A DNA stretch of 64,000 bases from Alcaligenes sp. SDU_A2 (GCF_038237375.1 NZ_CP151273.1:3348001-3412000); one strand, 5' to 3'. Counted from the stretch's first letter, positions 1 to 10,729 are shown. Translations and numbers: made by a program. Notes: generated by a model from the letters alone, not told the origin.

Positions 1-3000
1 CCACAGCGCGGCCAAGCCATCTTCCAGTTCGCCGTCCGGCTCCACATATTCGACCGCCAGCGACGGACGGGGATACAACACCGCCTGAGCCGAAGGTTCA
101 GGGATAGCCGACACAGCCAGCATGTCCTGCGCATCGACTCGCCAACGCGCCTGTAGGGCGGTCGTGCTGACCAGAAGCTGAGGCACCCTGCCCTGGGACA
201 GCACCATTTCCAGCAAGGCCATGCCCTGCTGCGGACGTATGCCGATATGGGCAGGCCACTGACTCTGGGCCGCCATGCCGATGTCGCGCCAGCCATCCCA
301 ATTGATACTGATCAGCCTGGGCGCGCCCGCCTTGTCGGCCCAGGCGTGCGCCAAAGCATCCAGATAGGCATTGGCCGAGGCATACAAGGACTTGCCCAAG
401 CCGCCCAGAACGCTGGCCAAGGAAGAAAACAACACGACAAAATCCGGACTGTCGGCCTCGATGGCCTGCAAAAGATGCTGCGTTCCCTGAACCTTGGCGG
501 CCAACGCCGGGCCTATATCCTCAGCGCGTAACTGGCTGATGACGCGGCTCTGGGCCACGCCGGCGGCATGCACGACCCCGTGGATCGCGCCCAAGGTCTG
601 ACGGGCCGTTTGAAGGGCGGCCCGGACATCGTCTTTGCAAGCCAGATCGGCCACACACGCCAGCACCTGAACGCCGCTGCGTCTTAAAGCATCCAGGCGC
701 GTTTGCCGTTCTGCATCCAGATAGCGCCCAATCAGCACCAGGTTGGCCTGCCAGTGCTGGGCCAGATGTTCGGCGATGTGCCAGCCGATACCGCCCAGCC
801 CGCCGGTAATCAGGTAGGTGCCGCCGCGCCGCAACGCACTCGCGGACGCCGCATCCTGCAGTACATAGGGCTCGTACGACTGGACCCAGCGGTGCCGGCC
901 TCGATACGCCACCGCGAAGGATTGATCCCCACCCTTCAACTCGGCCAAGACCTGCTCCAATGTTTGCTGTTCGGGGCTGGTGCCGTCCAGATCCAGCAAT
1001 CGGCAATCGATATGTTCGTATTCCTGGCCCATCACCCGGCACGGTCCTTGCAACAGTGCCTTGGCCGCGCACAGATTTTCTGTTCCGGTGACATCGTTCA
1101 ACGGCGAGGTCAGCACCGTGAATCGAACCGGCGAGTCCCGCAAGGCACCGAAGGCCCTGGCCAGATTCAACAGCCCGGGAATAAACAAGGAGCAGGCCGC
1201 AGCCTGCGCCCGGGCCTCGTCACACTCCTCTAAGGCCCAGGTCGCGCAGACCTGCTGAACCAGCTTGCCCTGCGCGCTGATCTCGCTCAGCAAACGCGCC
1301 ACGTCCTCCTGCCGATCCGCACGCAGCTCCACATGATCGGGCCCCAGACGCCGATAGGCCGGCCCCGCGCTGGCCACAATGGCCGGATACCCGAGTGACT
1401 GCCAGCGCTGCTGCAACTGCGCGGCAAACGACAGGTTCGACCCAAAAATCAACAAGCATGGTGCCTGGCCGTCAGCCATCGGCTCAGCCACGCGCAACGC
1501 CTGCCGCTGCCAGACCGGTACATAGACATGGGTTCCCGCCTGACACTCTGGTGCCTGCGCATCGCTTACCGAAACGGACACCGCTGCGTCGGGCACATGC
1601 GGAGCATCGGCCGCCACCCAGTACGACTGCCGGTCAAAGGCATACAAGGGCAAGGGAATACGCCGGACGTGCTCCATCTTGAACAAAGGACTGGCGTCGA
1701 TATCCACACCGGACACCCATAGTTGCGCCAGGCAGCACGACACTTGCCCTGCATTGCCGGCCAATTGTCGGGGGTGACTTTGCGAGGCCAGCACCGGCAC
1801 AGCGCCGCGCCCGGGGTGTTGACGCGCAAGCGCGCTCAGCGTCTGGCCTGGCCCGACTTCCAGCAAAATGCGTCCGGGCAACGCCAGTAAAGTGCCCACG
1901 CCATCCGCAAAACGCACCGCGCCGCGCACATGGCGTACCCAATAAGCGGGGTCCACGGCTTGCTCGGGCGATATCCATGTCCCGCTCAGGTTGGAAATAA
2001 AAGGAATGGCTGGCGGCGAAAGCATCAGGCCGGACAGCACCTGGGCAAACGCATCGAGCATGGGTTCGACCAGCGCCGAATGAAACGCATGAGAGACATG
2101 CAGGCGCCGCAACACAGCGGTCCGTTTGCCTAGCTGGGCCTGAGCCTGCTCAATGGCCGCCACCGAGCCGGACAGCACGCACAAGGCATCCGTATTGACG
2201 GCGGCAATGTCGCAACCGTGGGGCAGCGCGGCAAGCAATTGATGCTCGGACAGACCCACCGCCAACATGGCACCGGGTGCCAGCTTCTGCAGCAACTTGC
2301 CACGCAGAACCACAACACGCAGCGCATCTTCCAAGGTGAACACGCCCGCCAGGCAAGCAGCGACATATTCCCCTATGCTGTGTCCGATCATGGCCTGGGG
2401 GGTAATGCCCCAGCTCATCCACAAGCGTGCCAGCGCATACTCCATGACGAACAAGGCCGGCTGGGTATAGCGAGTCTGGGACAGATGCTCGTCGGCCAGC
2501 GTTTCTTGGTCTGGTGCGGCAAACATCATCTGGCGGATATCCAGCCCTAGATCTTTCTCCAATATCTGGCAGCATTCGTCCACGATTTGCCGATATAAAG
2601 CATGCTGCTGATACAGACTGCGCCCCATGCCCACATGTTGCGCCCCCTGCCCGGGAAACATAAATGCCACGGCGGGCGCATCCGCCGACACCGAGCCTTG
2701 AAAAAAAGCATTCGGGGTTTCCGTCAGAAAGGCCTGCGCGGCCTGCGCTGGCGTATGGGCCAACACGATGCAACGCTGTCCTAAATGGCGACGCCCCGCA
2801 ATTAAGGTCGAGGAGACGGCCTGCAGGCTGCCACACTCCTGGGAGTGCAAATAATCCGCCAAATTGGCCCTGTTGGCCGACAGCGACCGGGACGTATGCC
2901 CGCTGACCGGTAACGCATAGCCGCCTGCCGGCACCGCTTCTTGCCCGACCAGATCCGCTGTCTGGTTCACAGTCTGGCAATGCTCCTGCAAGACCACGTG

Positions 3001-4299
3001 CGCGTTGGTGCCGCCAATACCAAAGGAGCTGACGCCAGCCCGACGCGCGTCAGCTCCTGCCGGCCAGGGGCGCGTCTGCGTATTGACATAAAAGGGACTG
3101 TCCGCAAAATCGATTTGTGGATTGGGCTCATCAAAATTCAGGCTGGCCGGCAGCACCTGATGGCGCAAGGCCAGCGCAGTCTTTATTAAACCGGCCACGC
3201 CTGCTGCCGTGTCCAGATGACCGATATTGGTCTTGATAGAGCCCAATACGCAGCTGCCGGGCCGGGCCGGTGCGCCGAAGGCCTGCGTCAAGGCGGCCAC
3301 TTCGATAGGATCGCCCAATACAGTTCCGGTGCCATGTGCCTCGATATAGCCAATGGAGTCGGCCGGCACATCGGCCATCGCCAAAGCGGCCTGGACCACG
3401 TGCGCCTGGCCCTGGATGCTGGGCGCGGTAAAGCCCACTTTCTGGGCTCCATCATTATTGATGGCCGAGCCTTTGATGACGGCGTAAATGGTGTCGCCAT
3501 CATCAATCGCCTCCTCCAGCCGTTTGAGCACCACCACGCCCGCGCCGCTGCCCAGCACCGTTCCGCTGGCTTTGGCATCGAAAGCACGGCAATGACCGTC
3601 CCGCGAAAAGATCGCGCCATTGCGATACAGGTAACCGCCCTTTTGCAACAGATTCAAGGACACCCCGCCGGCCAGTGCCATATCGCATTCATGATTGAGC
3701 AACGACTGACAAGCCATGTGCACGGCCACCAGCGAACTGGAGCAGGCTGTCTGTACCGCCACTGCAGGACCTTGCAGATTCAACTTGTACGCGACACGCG
3801 TCGCCAATGAATCGGGACCGTTGCCGGCCAGCAAAGACAGCATATCGGTCACGGTAGTACGTTCGTTCAGCGGAGTCTGCGCCAATAAATGACGAATTAA
3901 ATACACGCTGGCACCGCAGCCCGCAAAAACGCCCACAGCCCGCCCCGCCGACCCGTCCCCCATATAACCGGCATGCTCCAGCGCATGCCAGGCGCACTCC
4001 AGAAATACCCGATGCTGGGGATCGAGCAATTGGGCGTCGCGCGGCGTGTAGGCAAACAGCGCGGCATCAAATTGCTCCAGCGCGTCAAACTCTAGTCCTG
4101 CCCGTACGTAATCCGGGTCCTGCAGCAGCGCGTCGGGAACACCCATCTGGCGCAATTGCTGCTCACTGTACTGGACCACCGACTCCGTGCCCTGGCAGAT
4201 GCGCTCCCACAGCGTCTGCACATCTTCGGCACCAGGAAAGCGTCCTGCCATGCCGACAAGGGCAATTTCCAATCCAGTTGTGGTGTTCTGTGCTGTCAT
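1..4299 (-). CDS. Type I polyketide synthase module, KS-AT-KR, truncated by window edge
   Basis: This modular PKS extends the intermediate made by the upstream synthetase by one C2 unit and reduces the beta-keto group. 1433 residues are visible and the frame is still open at base 1. The KS domain (about residues 10-430) has the active-site TACSSS (Cys186), HGTGT and KTNIGH. The AT domain (about 540-840) has GHSIGE (Ser641) and an HAFH motif, which in this family indicates malonyl-CoA. The KR domain (about 1150-1330) has the nucleotide motif GGLGGIG and an SANAY motif with Tyr1312. No LDD motif is seen in the KR. No DH, ER or methyltransferase is seen. The last residues resemble the start of an ACP. 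The ATG overlaps the NRPS stop as ATGA, so translation is coupled. The predicted result is a beta-hydroxy (statine-like) unit. Confidence 0.93.
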   Translation of the reverse strand, partial: MTAQNTTTGLEIALVGMAGRFPGAEDVQTLWERICQGTESVVQYSEQQLRQMGVPDALLQDPDYVRAGLEFDALEQFDAALFAYTPRDAQLLDPQHRVFLECAWHALEHAGYMGDGSAGRAVGVFAGCGASVYLIRHLLAQTPLNERTTVTDMLSLLAGNGPDSLATRVAYKLNLQGPAVAVQTACSSSLVAVHMACQSLLNHECDMALAGGVSLNLLQKGGYLYRNGAIFSRDGHCRAFDAKASGTVLGSGAGVVVLKRLEEAIDDGDTIYAVIKGSAINNDGAQKVGFTAPSIQGQAHVVQAALAMADVPADSIGYIEAHGTGTVLGDPIEVAALTQAFGAPARPGSCVLGSIKTNIGHLDTAAGVAGLIKTALALRHQVLPASLNFDEPNPQIDFADSPFYVNTQTRPWPAGADARRAGVSSFGIGGTNAHVVLQEHCQTVNQTADLVGQEAVPAGGYALPVSGHTSRSLSANRANLADYLHSQECGSLQAVSSTLIAGRRHLGQRCIVLAHTPAQAAQAFLTETPNAFFQGSVSADAPAVAFMFPGQGAQHVGMGRSLYQQHALYRQIVDECCQILEKDLGLDIRQMMFAAPDQETLADEHLSQTRYTQPALFVMEYALARLWMSWGITPQAMIGHSIGEYVAACLAGVFTLEDALRVVVLRGKLLQKLAPGAMLAVGLSEHQLLAALPHGCDIAAVNTDALCVLSGSVAAIEQAQAQLGKRTAVLRRLHVSHAFHSALVEPMLDAFAQVLSGLMLSPPAIPFISNLSGTWISPEQAVDPAYWVRHVRGAVRFADGVGTLLALPGRILLEVGPGQTLSALARQHPGRGAVPVLASQSHPRQLAGNAGQVSCCLAQLWVSGVDIDASPLFKMEHVRRIPLPLYAFDRQSYWVAADAPHVPDAAVSVSVSDAQAPECQAGTHVYVPVWQRQALRVAEPMADGQAPCLLIFGSNLSFAAQLQQRWQSLGYPAIVASAGPAYRRLGPDHVELRADRQEDVARLLSEISAQGKLVQQVCATWALEECDEARAQAAACSLFIPGLLNLARAFGALRDSPVRFTVLTSPLNDVTGTENLCAAKALLQGPCRVMGQEYEHIDCRLLDLDGTSPEQQTLEQVLAELKGGDQSFAVAYRGRHRWVQSYEPYVLQDAASASALRRGGTYLITGGLGGIGWHIAEHLAQHWQANLVLIGRYLDAERQTRLDALRRSGVQVLACVADLACKDDVRAALQTARQTLGAIHGVVHAAGVAQSRVISQLRAEDIGPALAAKVQGTQHLLQAIEADSPDFVVLFSSLASVLGGLGKSLYASANAYLDALAHAWADKAGAPRLISINWDGWRDIGMAAQSQWPAHIGIRPQQGMALLEMVLSQGRVPQLLVSTTALQARWRVDAQDMLAVSAIPEPSAQAVLYPRPSLAVEYVEPDGELEDGLAALW

Positions 4300-7200
4300 G
4301 CCAGCCCCCGCTGGGGCGTCTGCTTACGCCGCAACAAGGCCTGCTTCCTGCGCTCGGCCTGCATGTCAATAGACCGTCGTTCGACCTGTTCTTGCATATC
4401 GGTACCCACCGCTTGCATAAAAGCCGCTTGCGCCTGAACGCTGGGATAACGGAACAGGTCCATCACCGACAAATCCGTCTGCAAGCCCTTGCGTATGCGT
4501 TCATGCAGTTGCACCAACAACAAGGAATGACCGCCCAGATCGAAAAAGTTGTCCCGGCGGCCCACCCGCTCCACGCCCAGCACCTGCGCCCAGATCGACG
4601 CCAGCGCCGTCTCCAGTTCGCCCTGCGGCGCTTCGTAGTCCTGGCCACCGACAAACTGCGGCTCGGGCAGCGCCTTGCGGTCAATCTTGCCGTTGGCGTT
4701 CAAAGGCAAAGCGTCCAGCACCATGATCACCGCTGGCACCATGTAGTCCGGCAAGCGCTGCGCCAATTGTTCGCGCAATTGTTGGCCCGAGATCGTCGTG
4801 CCTGAATCGACGCTAACGGCAATATTTTGAGCCGCAGGATCAAGACCAGCAGTAACCGCGTTCGATACTCGCTGATCCACTACGCCCTGGCCCACCAGGC
4901 GATCACCCGATACATAGCCCACCAGTTGCGCGCCCTGCGGCCCCTCGCGGGCCACCACCACCGCTTCGCGCACCCCGTCCAGCGCCAATAACTGGGACTC
5001 CACCTCGCCCAGCTCGATACGGAAACCGCGCACCTTGACCTGATGGTCCAGACGGCCCAGGTACTCCAGTTGACCCTGCGCATTCCAGCGCACCAGATCG
5101 CCCGTGCGGTACAGCCGCCCGCCGTCCGCACCGAACGGATCGGCCACAAAGCGCTCCGCGCTCAGCGCCGCCCGGTTCTGATAACCGCGTGCCAGCAGAT
5201 CCCCGCCTATATACAACTCGCCCTGCACGCCGGCAGGTACCAAATTCAAGGAGCCATCCAGCACATAGGCTTGGGTCGCATCGATCGGGCGGCCGATTGG
5301 CACCGGCGTGCGACCATCATCCTGGCATGTCCAACGTGTTACATGTATCGTCGTCTCGGTCGGTCCGTATAAGTTCTGCAAGACGCCCGCGCCCAGCCGC
5401 TGCACCGACAAGGACTGCACCGCCGCGCTAATCGCCTCGCCACCGCACATGACATGCCGCAGGCTGGGCACCTGCTCGCCGCACTGCGCCAAAAAGGCCT
5501 GCAGCATCAGCGGCACAAAATTGACGGTCGTAATCCGATGCTGCTCGATCAGGTCAAAAATACGCTGCGGGTCGCGATGGTCGCCCGGACGGGCGATCAC
5601 CAGCCGCACACCGCAGCTCAAGGGCCAAAAAATCTCCCAGCACGACACATCGAAGCTGAACGGGGCCTTGTGCAGCACCGTGTCGTCCGCACCCAGCCCG
5701 TAGGTATGCTGCATCCAGCCCATGCACTGCGACAGCGCCCGGTGACGCACCGCCACCCCCTTGGGCTGACCCGTGGAGCCAGAGGTGTAGATCAAATAGG
5801 CCAACTGTTCGCCATGCACCGCCACCGCCGGGCAGTCCGGGCGATACGCGCCGCTATCGAGCCGGTCCACCAGCACCAGACTGACGTCTGCCGGACGCCA
5901 GGCCGAGGTGTCCACCCCGCTGCGGCTCAACAACAAACCCATGCCGCTGTCCTGCGCCATATAGCCCAGGCGCTCGGGCGGGTAATCCAGGTCCAGCGGC
6001 ACGTACGCCGCCCCGGCCTTGAGCACCGCCAGTATCCCCACCACCATCTCCAGCGAACGCTCCAGCGCAATGCCCACCCGGTCTTCGGGCCGCACCCCGC
6101 GCGCGATCAAGGCGTGCGCCAGTCGATTGGCCTGCGCCTCCAGTTCGCCGTAGGACAGACTCTGTCCCTCGAACACCAGCGCCGGAGCGTGCGGTGTGGA
6201 CTGCGCATGCATGCTGATCTGTGCGTGAACGGGGCTGGGCGCAACCTCGCATGCTGCGCCGCTTCCCCACGACAATAGCTGCGCCCGCTCCGCCGTCCCC
6301 AGCAAAGGCAGAGCTGCCAGCACCTGCCCATCGTCCGCCAGCATGGCCTGCACAAGCGCCAAATAATGCCCGGCCATCCGGGCAATCGTGTCGTCAGCAA
6401 ACAAAGCACTGTCGTACACGAAACGCACGCTGGCACCATGTCGAGCGTGCTCTCGTACCTCCACGCTCAACTCAAACTGGGCCTGCAAGGCATCCAGCCT
6501 GACTACGCTTGCCGACAGGCCGCTGTTGCGGGCAAAGCCTGAAAAGTCTTCGTGCAGGTAATTGAACATCACCTGAAACAAAGGATTGACGCCGGGGCTG
6601 CGCTCAGGACGCAACACATCGACCAGTTGTTCAAACGGCAGATCCGAATGCGCCATCGCTTGCCGGTGACTCTGGATCGCCTGCCCGATCAGACCCGACA
6701 GCGTGTCGCCAGATCTGAAAACCTGCTGCAACACCACCGTATTGGCGAAAAAGCCGACCATCCGTTCCAATCCCGGATAGTGGCGATTGGTCACGGGCAC
6801 GCCAAGTCGAATGCATTCTTGCGCCGTATAACAATGCAGCAGTAACTGCAGTGCGCACGAAAAGATCACAAAAGGCGTCGCGCCTGTGTCTCCGGCCAGA
6901 TGCTGCACCTGGGCAAACAAAGATGGCGCTATATCGAGTTCGTACTGCGCCGCTGGCCGCGAGCCCTGCTTCGCCGGCAGAAAATCATGCGGCAGCTTCA
7001 ATACGGTGTGCTCCGAGCCCAAAGTGCGCTGCCAATAGTCCAGGCTTTGCGCATGATCCGGCCTGCCGGCACTGCCCACCCATGCTGCATAATCCACGTA
7101 CTGCAGCACAGGCTCCTCGGGCCAAGAGCCCCGATCGAGCAAGGCGGCATAGAGCGCGCCCAGATCCTCCAACAGTACCTGCATGGAGGCCGCGTCCGAA

Positions 7201-9686
7201 ATAATGTGGTGCATCACCAAGACCAGCAAATGACGCTGCTCCGATTGGCGGATAAGCGCGGCCCGAACCGCAGGCCCTTGCAGCAAATCAAAAGGACGCT
7301 GTAAAAAATGCGCCATATAGCGTGTCAGCTCGGCCTGCTGCTCGCACTGCGCCGGACCAGGCTCCAGCGGCACCGAGACGTTCTCCAGCAAACACTGGCG
7401 CACCTGACCATCGTCGGTCAGCATAAAACGCGTGCGTAATGCCCCATGTCGCTCGACAAGGCACTGCACGGCCTGCTCGAACACGTCCAGATGCAAATCC
7501 CCCTGGATCTGCAAAGCCCCCTGGACATGGTAAGCGGTGCCGTCCGGGTCCAGTTTCCACAGGAACCACTGGCGCTGTTGCTCAGCCGATAAAGGCTGGG
7601 CCTGACTACGCTGCCCGGGTTCCAGCGGCGGGATGCGCAGGGGCGCATTGCGCTGCGACTTTTGCAGCCTGCGTATCGCCTGAGCCATCTCGCCCAACCT
7701 GGGATAAAGAAAGACATCGCGCGGCTGAAACAACACGCTGTAGTGCCTGCTGATGCACATGGCCAGCTGTGCGGCAGTCAACGAGTTGCCCCCAACCATA
7801 AAAAAATGGCTGTGTGCTTCTGGTGCGTCCGACCCTGCCTGTCCGAGCACCTGCGCCCAGAAAGCCGCCAACTGTTGACTGACGGAATCAGCCATCCCTG
7901 CAGCCTGCGGGGAGCCATGAGATGCTTCCCCGACCACCAAACGTCCATTTTCAAAAATGGCATAGGCATCGAGCGTATTCTGCTGCCACTGGGCACGGCA
8001 GGCCTGACGCTGCAACTTGCCACTGGACGTCTTGGGCATGCCCGAGGCATTTAACAATGCGATCACCCGAGGGGCCTGGCCCAGATGGGCACCCAGCGCA
8101 TCGGCAATTTGACTCGCCACCTCCTGAGGACCGACCCGTTTCTGCACGCCCCGCGAAACCTCTGCGGCAATCCCCACACCCTCATCCCCATTGAGCTGCA
8201 CCGAAAATGCCGCAACCCGGCCTTTGCGCACCGCCGCCACGCCATCTTCAACCAGTTTTTCAAGGTCATGCGGATAAACATTATGTCCGCGCACAATCAC
8301 CATGTCTTTCAGGCGGCCGGCAATATACAGGTGATCTTGATGCTGAAACCCCAGGTCGCCTGTGCGCAGCCACCGTTTGCCCGATGCATCGGCCACAAAG
8401 GTCTGCTCACTGGCCTGCGGGTTGCGCCAGTAGCCGGCGGCGATGCTGGGGCCGCTGGCCCAAATCTCGCCGATGCACTGCTCGGTCTGCTCTTGCAGGC
8501 TGAGCGGATCGACAATGCGCAACTCGTGCCCAACCGCAACCTGTCCGCACCCCACCAGAATTGCCCCGCTTTCATCAGGCTGCACCTGTCCCAACGACAA
8601 CAAAGACGTGCAGAAGCGTTGTGTATGCAGACCCGCGCCGCGACGGCCGCCAGTAATGAACAAGGTCGCCTCGGCCAGGCCATAGCAGGGGTACACGGCC
8701 TGCGGGGCAAATCCGCAAGCGGCGAAACGATCAATAAAATCCCGCATGGTGTCATGGCGCACCGGTTCCGCGCCCGTATACGCAACCCGCCAATGGCTCA
8801 AATCCAGACCAAGACAATCTTGCGGCTTGATACGGTCCAGACACAGGCGATAGGCAAAATCCGGACCGCCGCTGATGCTGACCTTGTAACGATCCACCAA
8901 CTGCAACCAACGCAAGGGACTGGCCGTGAAGTACTGCGGCGTGCAGAGCACGCAAGCAATGCCACTGTAGAAAGGTTGCAGCAAACCGCCGATCAAGCCC
9001 ATATCGTGAAACAAGGGCGACCAAACGCCAAAACAATCGTTGGAGCTGACCGACAGCCCGCTGCGGATGGCCGCTTCGTTCGCCATCAGGCAAGCATGGG
9101 TCACCATGACGCCCTTGGGAGCCGAGGTCGACCCCGAGGTGTACTGCAAGAAAGCAATATCCGACAACGCTGGCTGGAAAGAGCGCCACTGCGAGGCATT
9201 TTCGGGATCGACCTGATCGACCAGCACCAGATCGACAACGCCTAGTTGCTGCGCCAGACCCGACACCAGCCCGGCGCAACGGCTGGGGGCCAGAATCAAA
9301 CTGGCTTGTGCGTCCTGGGCAATACCCAGCAAACGTGCCGCATGCTGCGGCCGGTTGGACTCAGGGGGAAAGACAGGTACTGCAATAACGCCGGCCGCAA
9401 AACACGCGAACAAGCTGAACACATAATGCTCATCGTTTTCCAACAGCAGCAGGGCTCGTTCGCCCGGGCGCGTTTTCTTTTGCAGCACAGCAGCCAGGGC
9501 GGTCGTCCGCTGCCAGATCTGCGCATAAGTAAAAGTACGCTCGAACGGCTCGCCCTGCTCTACCCCGACCACCGTCAGGGCTGTATCAGAACCACGCTGT
9601 CCGGCCAGGTGCATCAGCCCCTGCACGAAGTCGGCAGGCGGCACAAATGCGTCTGCGCAGGAGGCAAAGGTAGTGTGCATCATCAT
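4296..9686 (-). CDS. Hybrid lipopeptide synthetase: FAAL-ACP-C-A-PCP
   Basis: This is a loading plus first extension module of a lipopeptide assembly line (1796 aa). The N-terminal fatty acyl-AMP ligase (about 1-575) has FAAL hallmarks such as ISGGPDFAYRLC and HDMGLIGG. It is followed by an ACP (GGNSL, Ser635), a condensation domain (HHIISDA, His826-827), an adenylation domain (about 1130-1640; YTSGSTG, FDVS at 1345-1348) and a PCP (LGGHSL, Ser1721). The family role is to activate a free fatty acid, load it on the ACP and condense it with the first amino acid. A hand-read specificity code is D-V-W-N-M-G-L-I-H, nearest to threonine-type codes, but this is tentative. The start at 9686 is chosen because AAAGGAA precedes it; an in-frame codon at 9749 would add 21 residues. 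The domain order resembles the first module of acyl-lipopeptide siderophores such as cupriachelin and taiwachelin. Confidence 0.93.
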   Translation of the reverse strand: MMMHTTFASCADAFVPPADFVQGLMHLAGQRGSDTALTVVGVEQGEPFERTFTYAQIWQRTTALAAVLQKKTRPGERALLLLENDEHYVFSLFACFAAGVIAVPVFPPESNRPQHAARLLGIAQDAQASLILAPSRCAGLVSGLAQQLGVVDLVLVDQVDPENASQWRSFQPALSDIAFLQYTSGSTSAPKGVMVTHACLMANEAAIRSGLSVSSNDCFGVWSPLFHDMGLIGGLLQPFYSGIACVLCTPQYFTASPLRWLQLVDRYKVSISGGPDFAYRLCLDRIKPQDCLGLDLSHWRVAYTGAEPVRHDTMRDFIDRFAACGFAPQAVYPCYGLAEATLFITGGRRGAGLHTQRFCTSLLSLGQVQPDESGAILVGCGQVAVGHELRIVDPLSLQEQTEQCIGEIWASGPSIAAGYWRNPQASEQTFVADASGKRWLRTGDLGFQHQDHLYIAGRLKDMVIVRGHNVYPHDLEKLVEDGVAAVRKGRVAAFSVQLNGDEGVGIAAEVSRGVQKRVGPQEVASQIADALGAHLGQAPRVIALLNASGMPKTSSGKLQRQACRAQWQQNTLDAYAIFENGRLVVGEASHGSPQAAGMADSVSQQLAAFWAQVLGQAGSDAPEAHSHFFMVGGNSLTAAQLAMCISRHYSVLFQPRDVFLYPRLGEMAQAIRRLQKSQRNAPLRIPPLEPGQRSQAQPLSAEQQRQWFLWKLDPDGTAYHVQGALQIQGDLHLDVFEQAVQCLVERHGALRTRFMLTDDGQVRQCLLENVSVPLEPGPAQCEQQAELTRYMAHFLQRPFDLLQGPAVRAALIRQSEQRHLLVLVMHHIISDAASMQVLLEDLGALYAALLDRGSWPEEPVLQYVDYAAWVGSAGRPDHAQSLDYWQRTLGSEHTVLKLPHDFLPAKQGSRPAAQYELDIAPSLFAQVQHLAGDTGATPFVIFSCALQLLLHCYTAQECIRLGVPVTNRHYPGLERMVGFFANTVVLQQVFRSGDTLSGLIGQAIQSHRQAMAHSDLPFEQLVDVLRPERSPGVNPLFQVMFNYLHEDFSGFARNSGLSASVVRLDALQAQFELSVEVREHARHGASVRFVYDSALFADDTIARMAGHYLALVQAMLADDGQVLAALPLLGTAERAQLLSWGSGAACEVAPSPVHAQISMHAQSTPHAPALVFEGQSLSYGELEAQANRLAHALIARGVRPEDRVGIALERSLEMVVGILAVLKAGAAYVPLDLDYPPERLGYMAQDSGMGLLLSRSGVDTSAWRPADVSLVLVDRLDSGAYRPDCPAVAVHGEQLAYLIYTSGSTGQPKGVAVRHRALSQCMGWMQHTYGLGADDTVLHKAPFSFDVSCWEIFWPLSCGVRLVIARPGDHRDPQRIFDLIEQHRITTVNFVPLMLQAFLAQCGEQVPSLRHVMCGGEAISAAVQSLSVQRLGAGVLQNLYGPTETTIHVTRWTCQDDGRTPVPIGRPIDATQAYVLDGSLNLVPAGVQGELYIGGDLLARGYQNRAALSAERFVADPFGADGGRLYRTGDLVRWNAQGQLEYLGRLDHQVKVRGFRIELGEVESQLLALDGVREAVVVAREGPQGAQLVGYVSGDRLVGQGVVDQRVSNAVTAGLDPAAQNIAVSVDSGTTISGQQLREQLAQRLPDYMVPAVIMVLDALPLNANGKIDRKALPEPQFVGGQDYEAPQGELETALASIWAQVLGVERVGRRDNFFDLGGHSLLLVQLHERIRKGLQTDLSVMDLFRYPSVQAQAAFMQAVGTDMQEQVERRSIDMQAERRKQALLRRKQTPQRGLA

Positions 9687-9794
9687 CCGCTTTTCCTTTG
9701 TGCAAGCCGACGCAAGCAGACCTTGCGGCGCACCGGCATCGGAGTCCATGAGGCATGGACGGCAATAAACTATGTGAAATCCTGGATGCGCCGA

Positions 9795-10490
9795 CTAAAC
9801 AGACCGCAATAGATGGTTGATGCGCTCAAGCACCTGCGCCTGCTGTTGCCAGATAAAAAAGTGGTTCCCCTCGAACCAGTCCAGCGTGAAGCGGCCGGCC
9901 CCTTCCTGCCTCCAGGCATGCAGGCTGTCCGGCTTGATATCGTCCTTCTTGCCGGCCAACACATGAAGCGGCACCGGCAGCCTTGCCGGCTCATCATGCG
10001 AAAAGGTGTCGCACACGCGGTAATCGGCCCCCAGGGTATCCAGGGTCATGCGCAGCAGCTCCGCATTGGCAAACACCGCTTCGGGCGTACCCCCTTGGTC
10101 GCGCAGATCCTCGATCAAGGCCTGATCGGTGTCCTTGTTCGCAAAACGGTCCGGGTCTCGGACAGAGGGGGCAGGGCTGGCCGACACCAGCAGCGCCCGT
10201 GGCAACGGGTATTTATGTTGGCGCTGATGCAAGGCCATGCCGTACGCCAGCAGCGCCCCCATGCTGTGTCCGAACAATACATAGTCGCCTTGCAGGTGCT
10301 GGGCATATTCAGCGCATAATTTCCGGACCAGGGCCAGGAAGTTCTCCTCGCACGGTTCATTCATCCGGGTGCCGCGGCCAGGCAGCTCCAAAGGTATCAA
10401 TTGCACGACGGGCGACAGGTGGCGGCGCCAGCGCAAATACATGGTTGCACTGGCACCGGCGCAGGGCAGCGCAAGCAGCTTGAGCGTCAT
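9795..10490 (-). CDS. Type II thioesterase of the NRPS/PKS cluster
   Basis: An alpha/beta-hydrolase of 231 aa of the GrsT/RifR type. Such enzymes remove misprimed or stalled acyl groups from carrier proteins. The visible features are the opening LALPCAGASA typical of the family, the nucleophile elbow GHSMG (Ser76) and the catalytic His in EGNHFF (His210). The ATG overlaps the mbtH stop as ATGA, so it is co-translated with MbtH. About 108 bp separate its stop from the synthetase start. A longer frame starting at 10562 would overlap mbtH and is unlikely. Confidence 0.92.
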   Translation of the reverse strand: MTLKLLALPCAGASATMYLRWRRHLSPVVQLIPLELPGRGTRMNEPCEENFLALVRKLCAEYAQHLQGDYVLFGHSMGALLAYGMALHQRQHKYPLPRALLVSASPAPSVRDPDRFANKDTDQALIEDLRDQGGTPEAVFANAELLRMTLDTLGADYRVCDTFSHDEPARLPVPLHVLAGKKDDIKPDSLHAWRQEGAGRFTLDWFEGNHFFIWQQQAQVLERINHLLRSV

Positions 10491-10729
10491 GGCTGGACGC
10501 TGTCGGCCTGGGCTTGCTCCTGCATCCATTTCCTCAAGGACAAAGGACGCATATCGGTCCAATGCATCTTGACGTAATCCAGGACATGCTGCTTATCGCC
10601 CTGGACTCCTTCCACGGCTTGCCAGCCACCGGGCACCGCCTTCCACTGTGGCCAGATGGAATACTGTTCTTCGTGGTTCATCAGGACAATGAACGTCTCG
10701 TCCTCGCGATCAAAACAACTTGTCGACAT
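10487..10729 (-). CDS. MbtH-like adenylation-domain chaperone
   Basis: An 80-aa MbtH-family protein. These small proteins bind adenylation domains and are often needed for their folding or activity. The family signatures are FIVLMNHEEQYSIWP, a GW pair in the middle and WTDMRPLSL near the C-terminus. The ATG at 10729 has AGGAG six bases upstream, so it is preferred over an in-frame TTG two codons earlier. It is the first structural gene after the sigma factor, and the Fur box and ECF-type promoter lie directly upstream. Confidence 0.95.
   Translation of the reverse strand: MSTSCFDREDETFIVLMNHEEQYSIWPQWKAVPGGWQAVEGVQGDKQHVLDYVKMHWTDMRPLSLRKWMQEQAQADSVQP

Noticed and set aside
4278-9245. Long plus-strand frames opposite the NRPS, such as 8085-9245
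   Set aside because: They are antisense shadows of GC-rich coding sequence with no domain resemblance.
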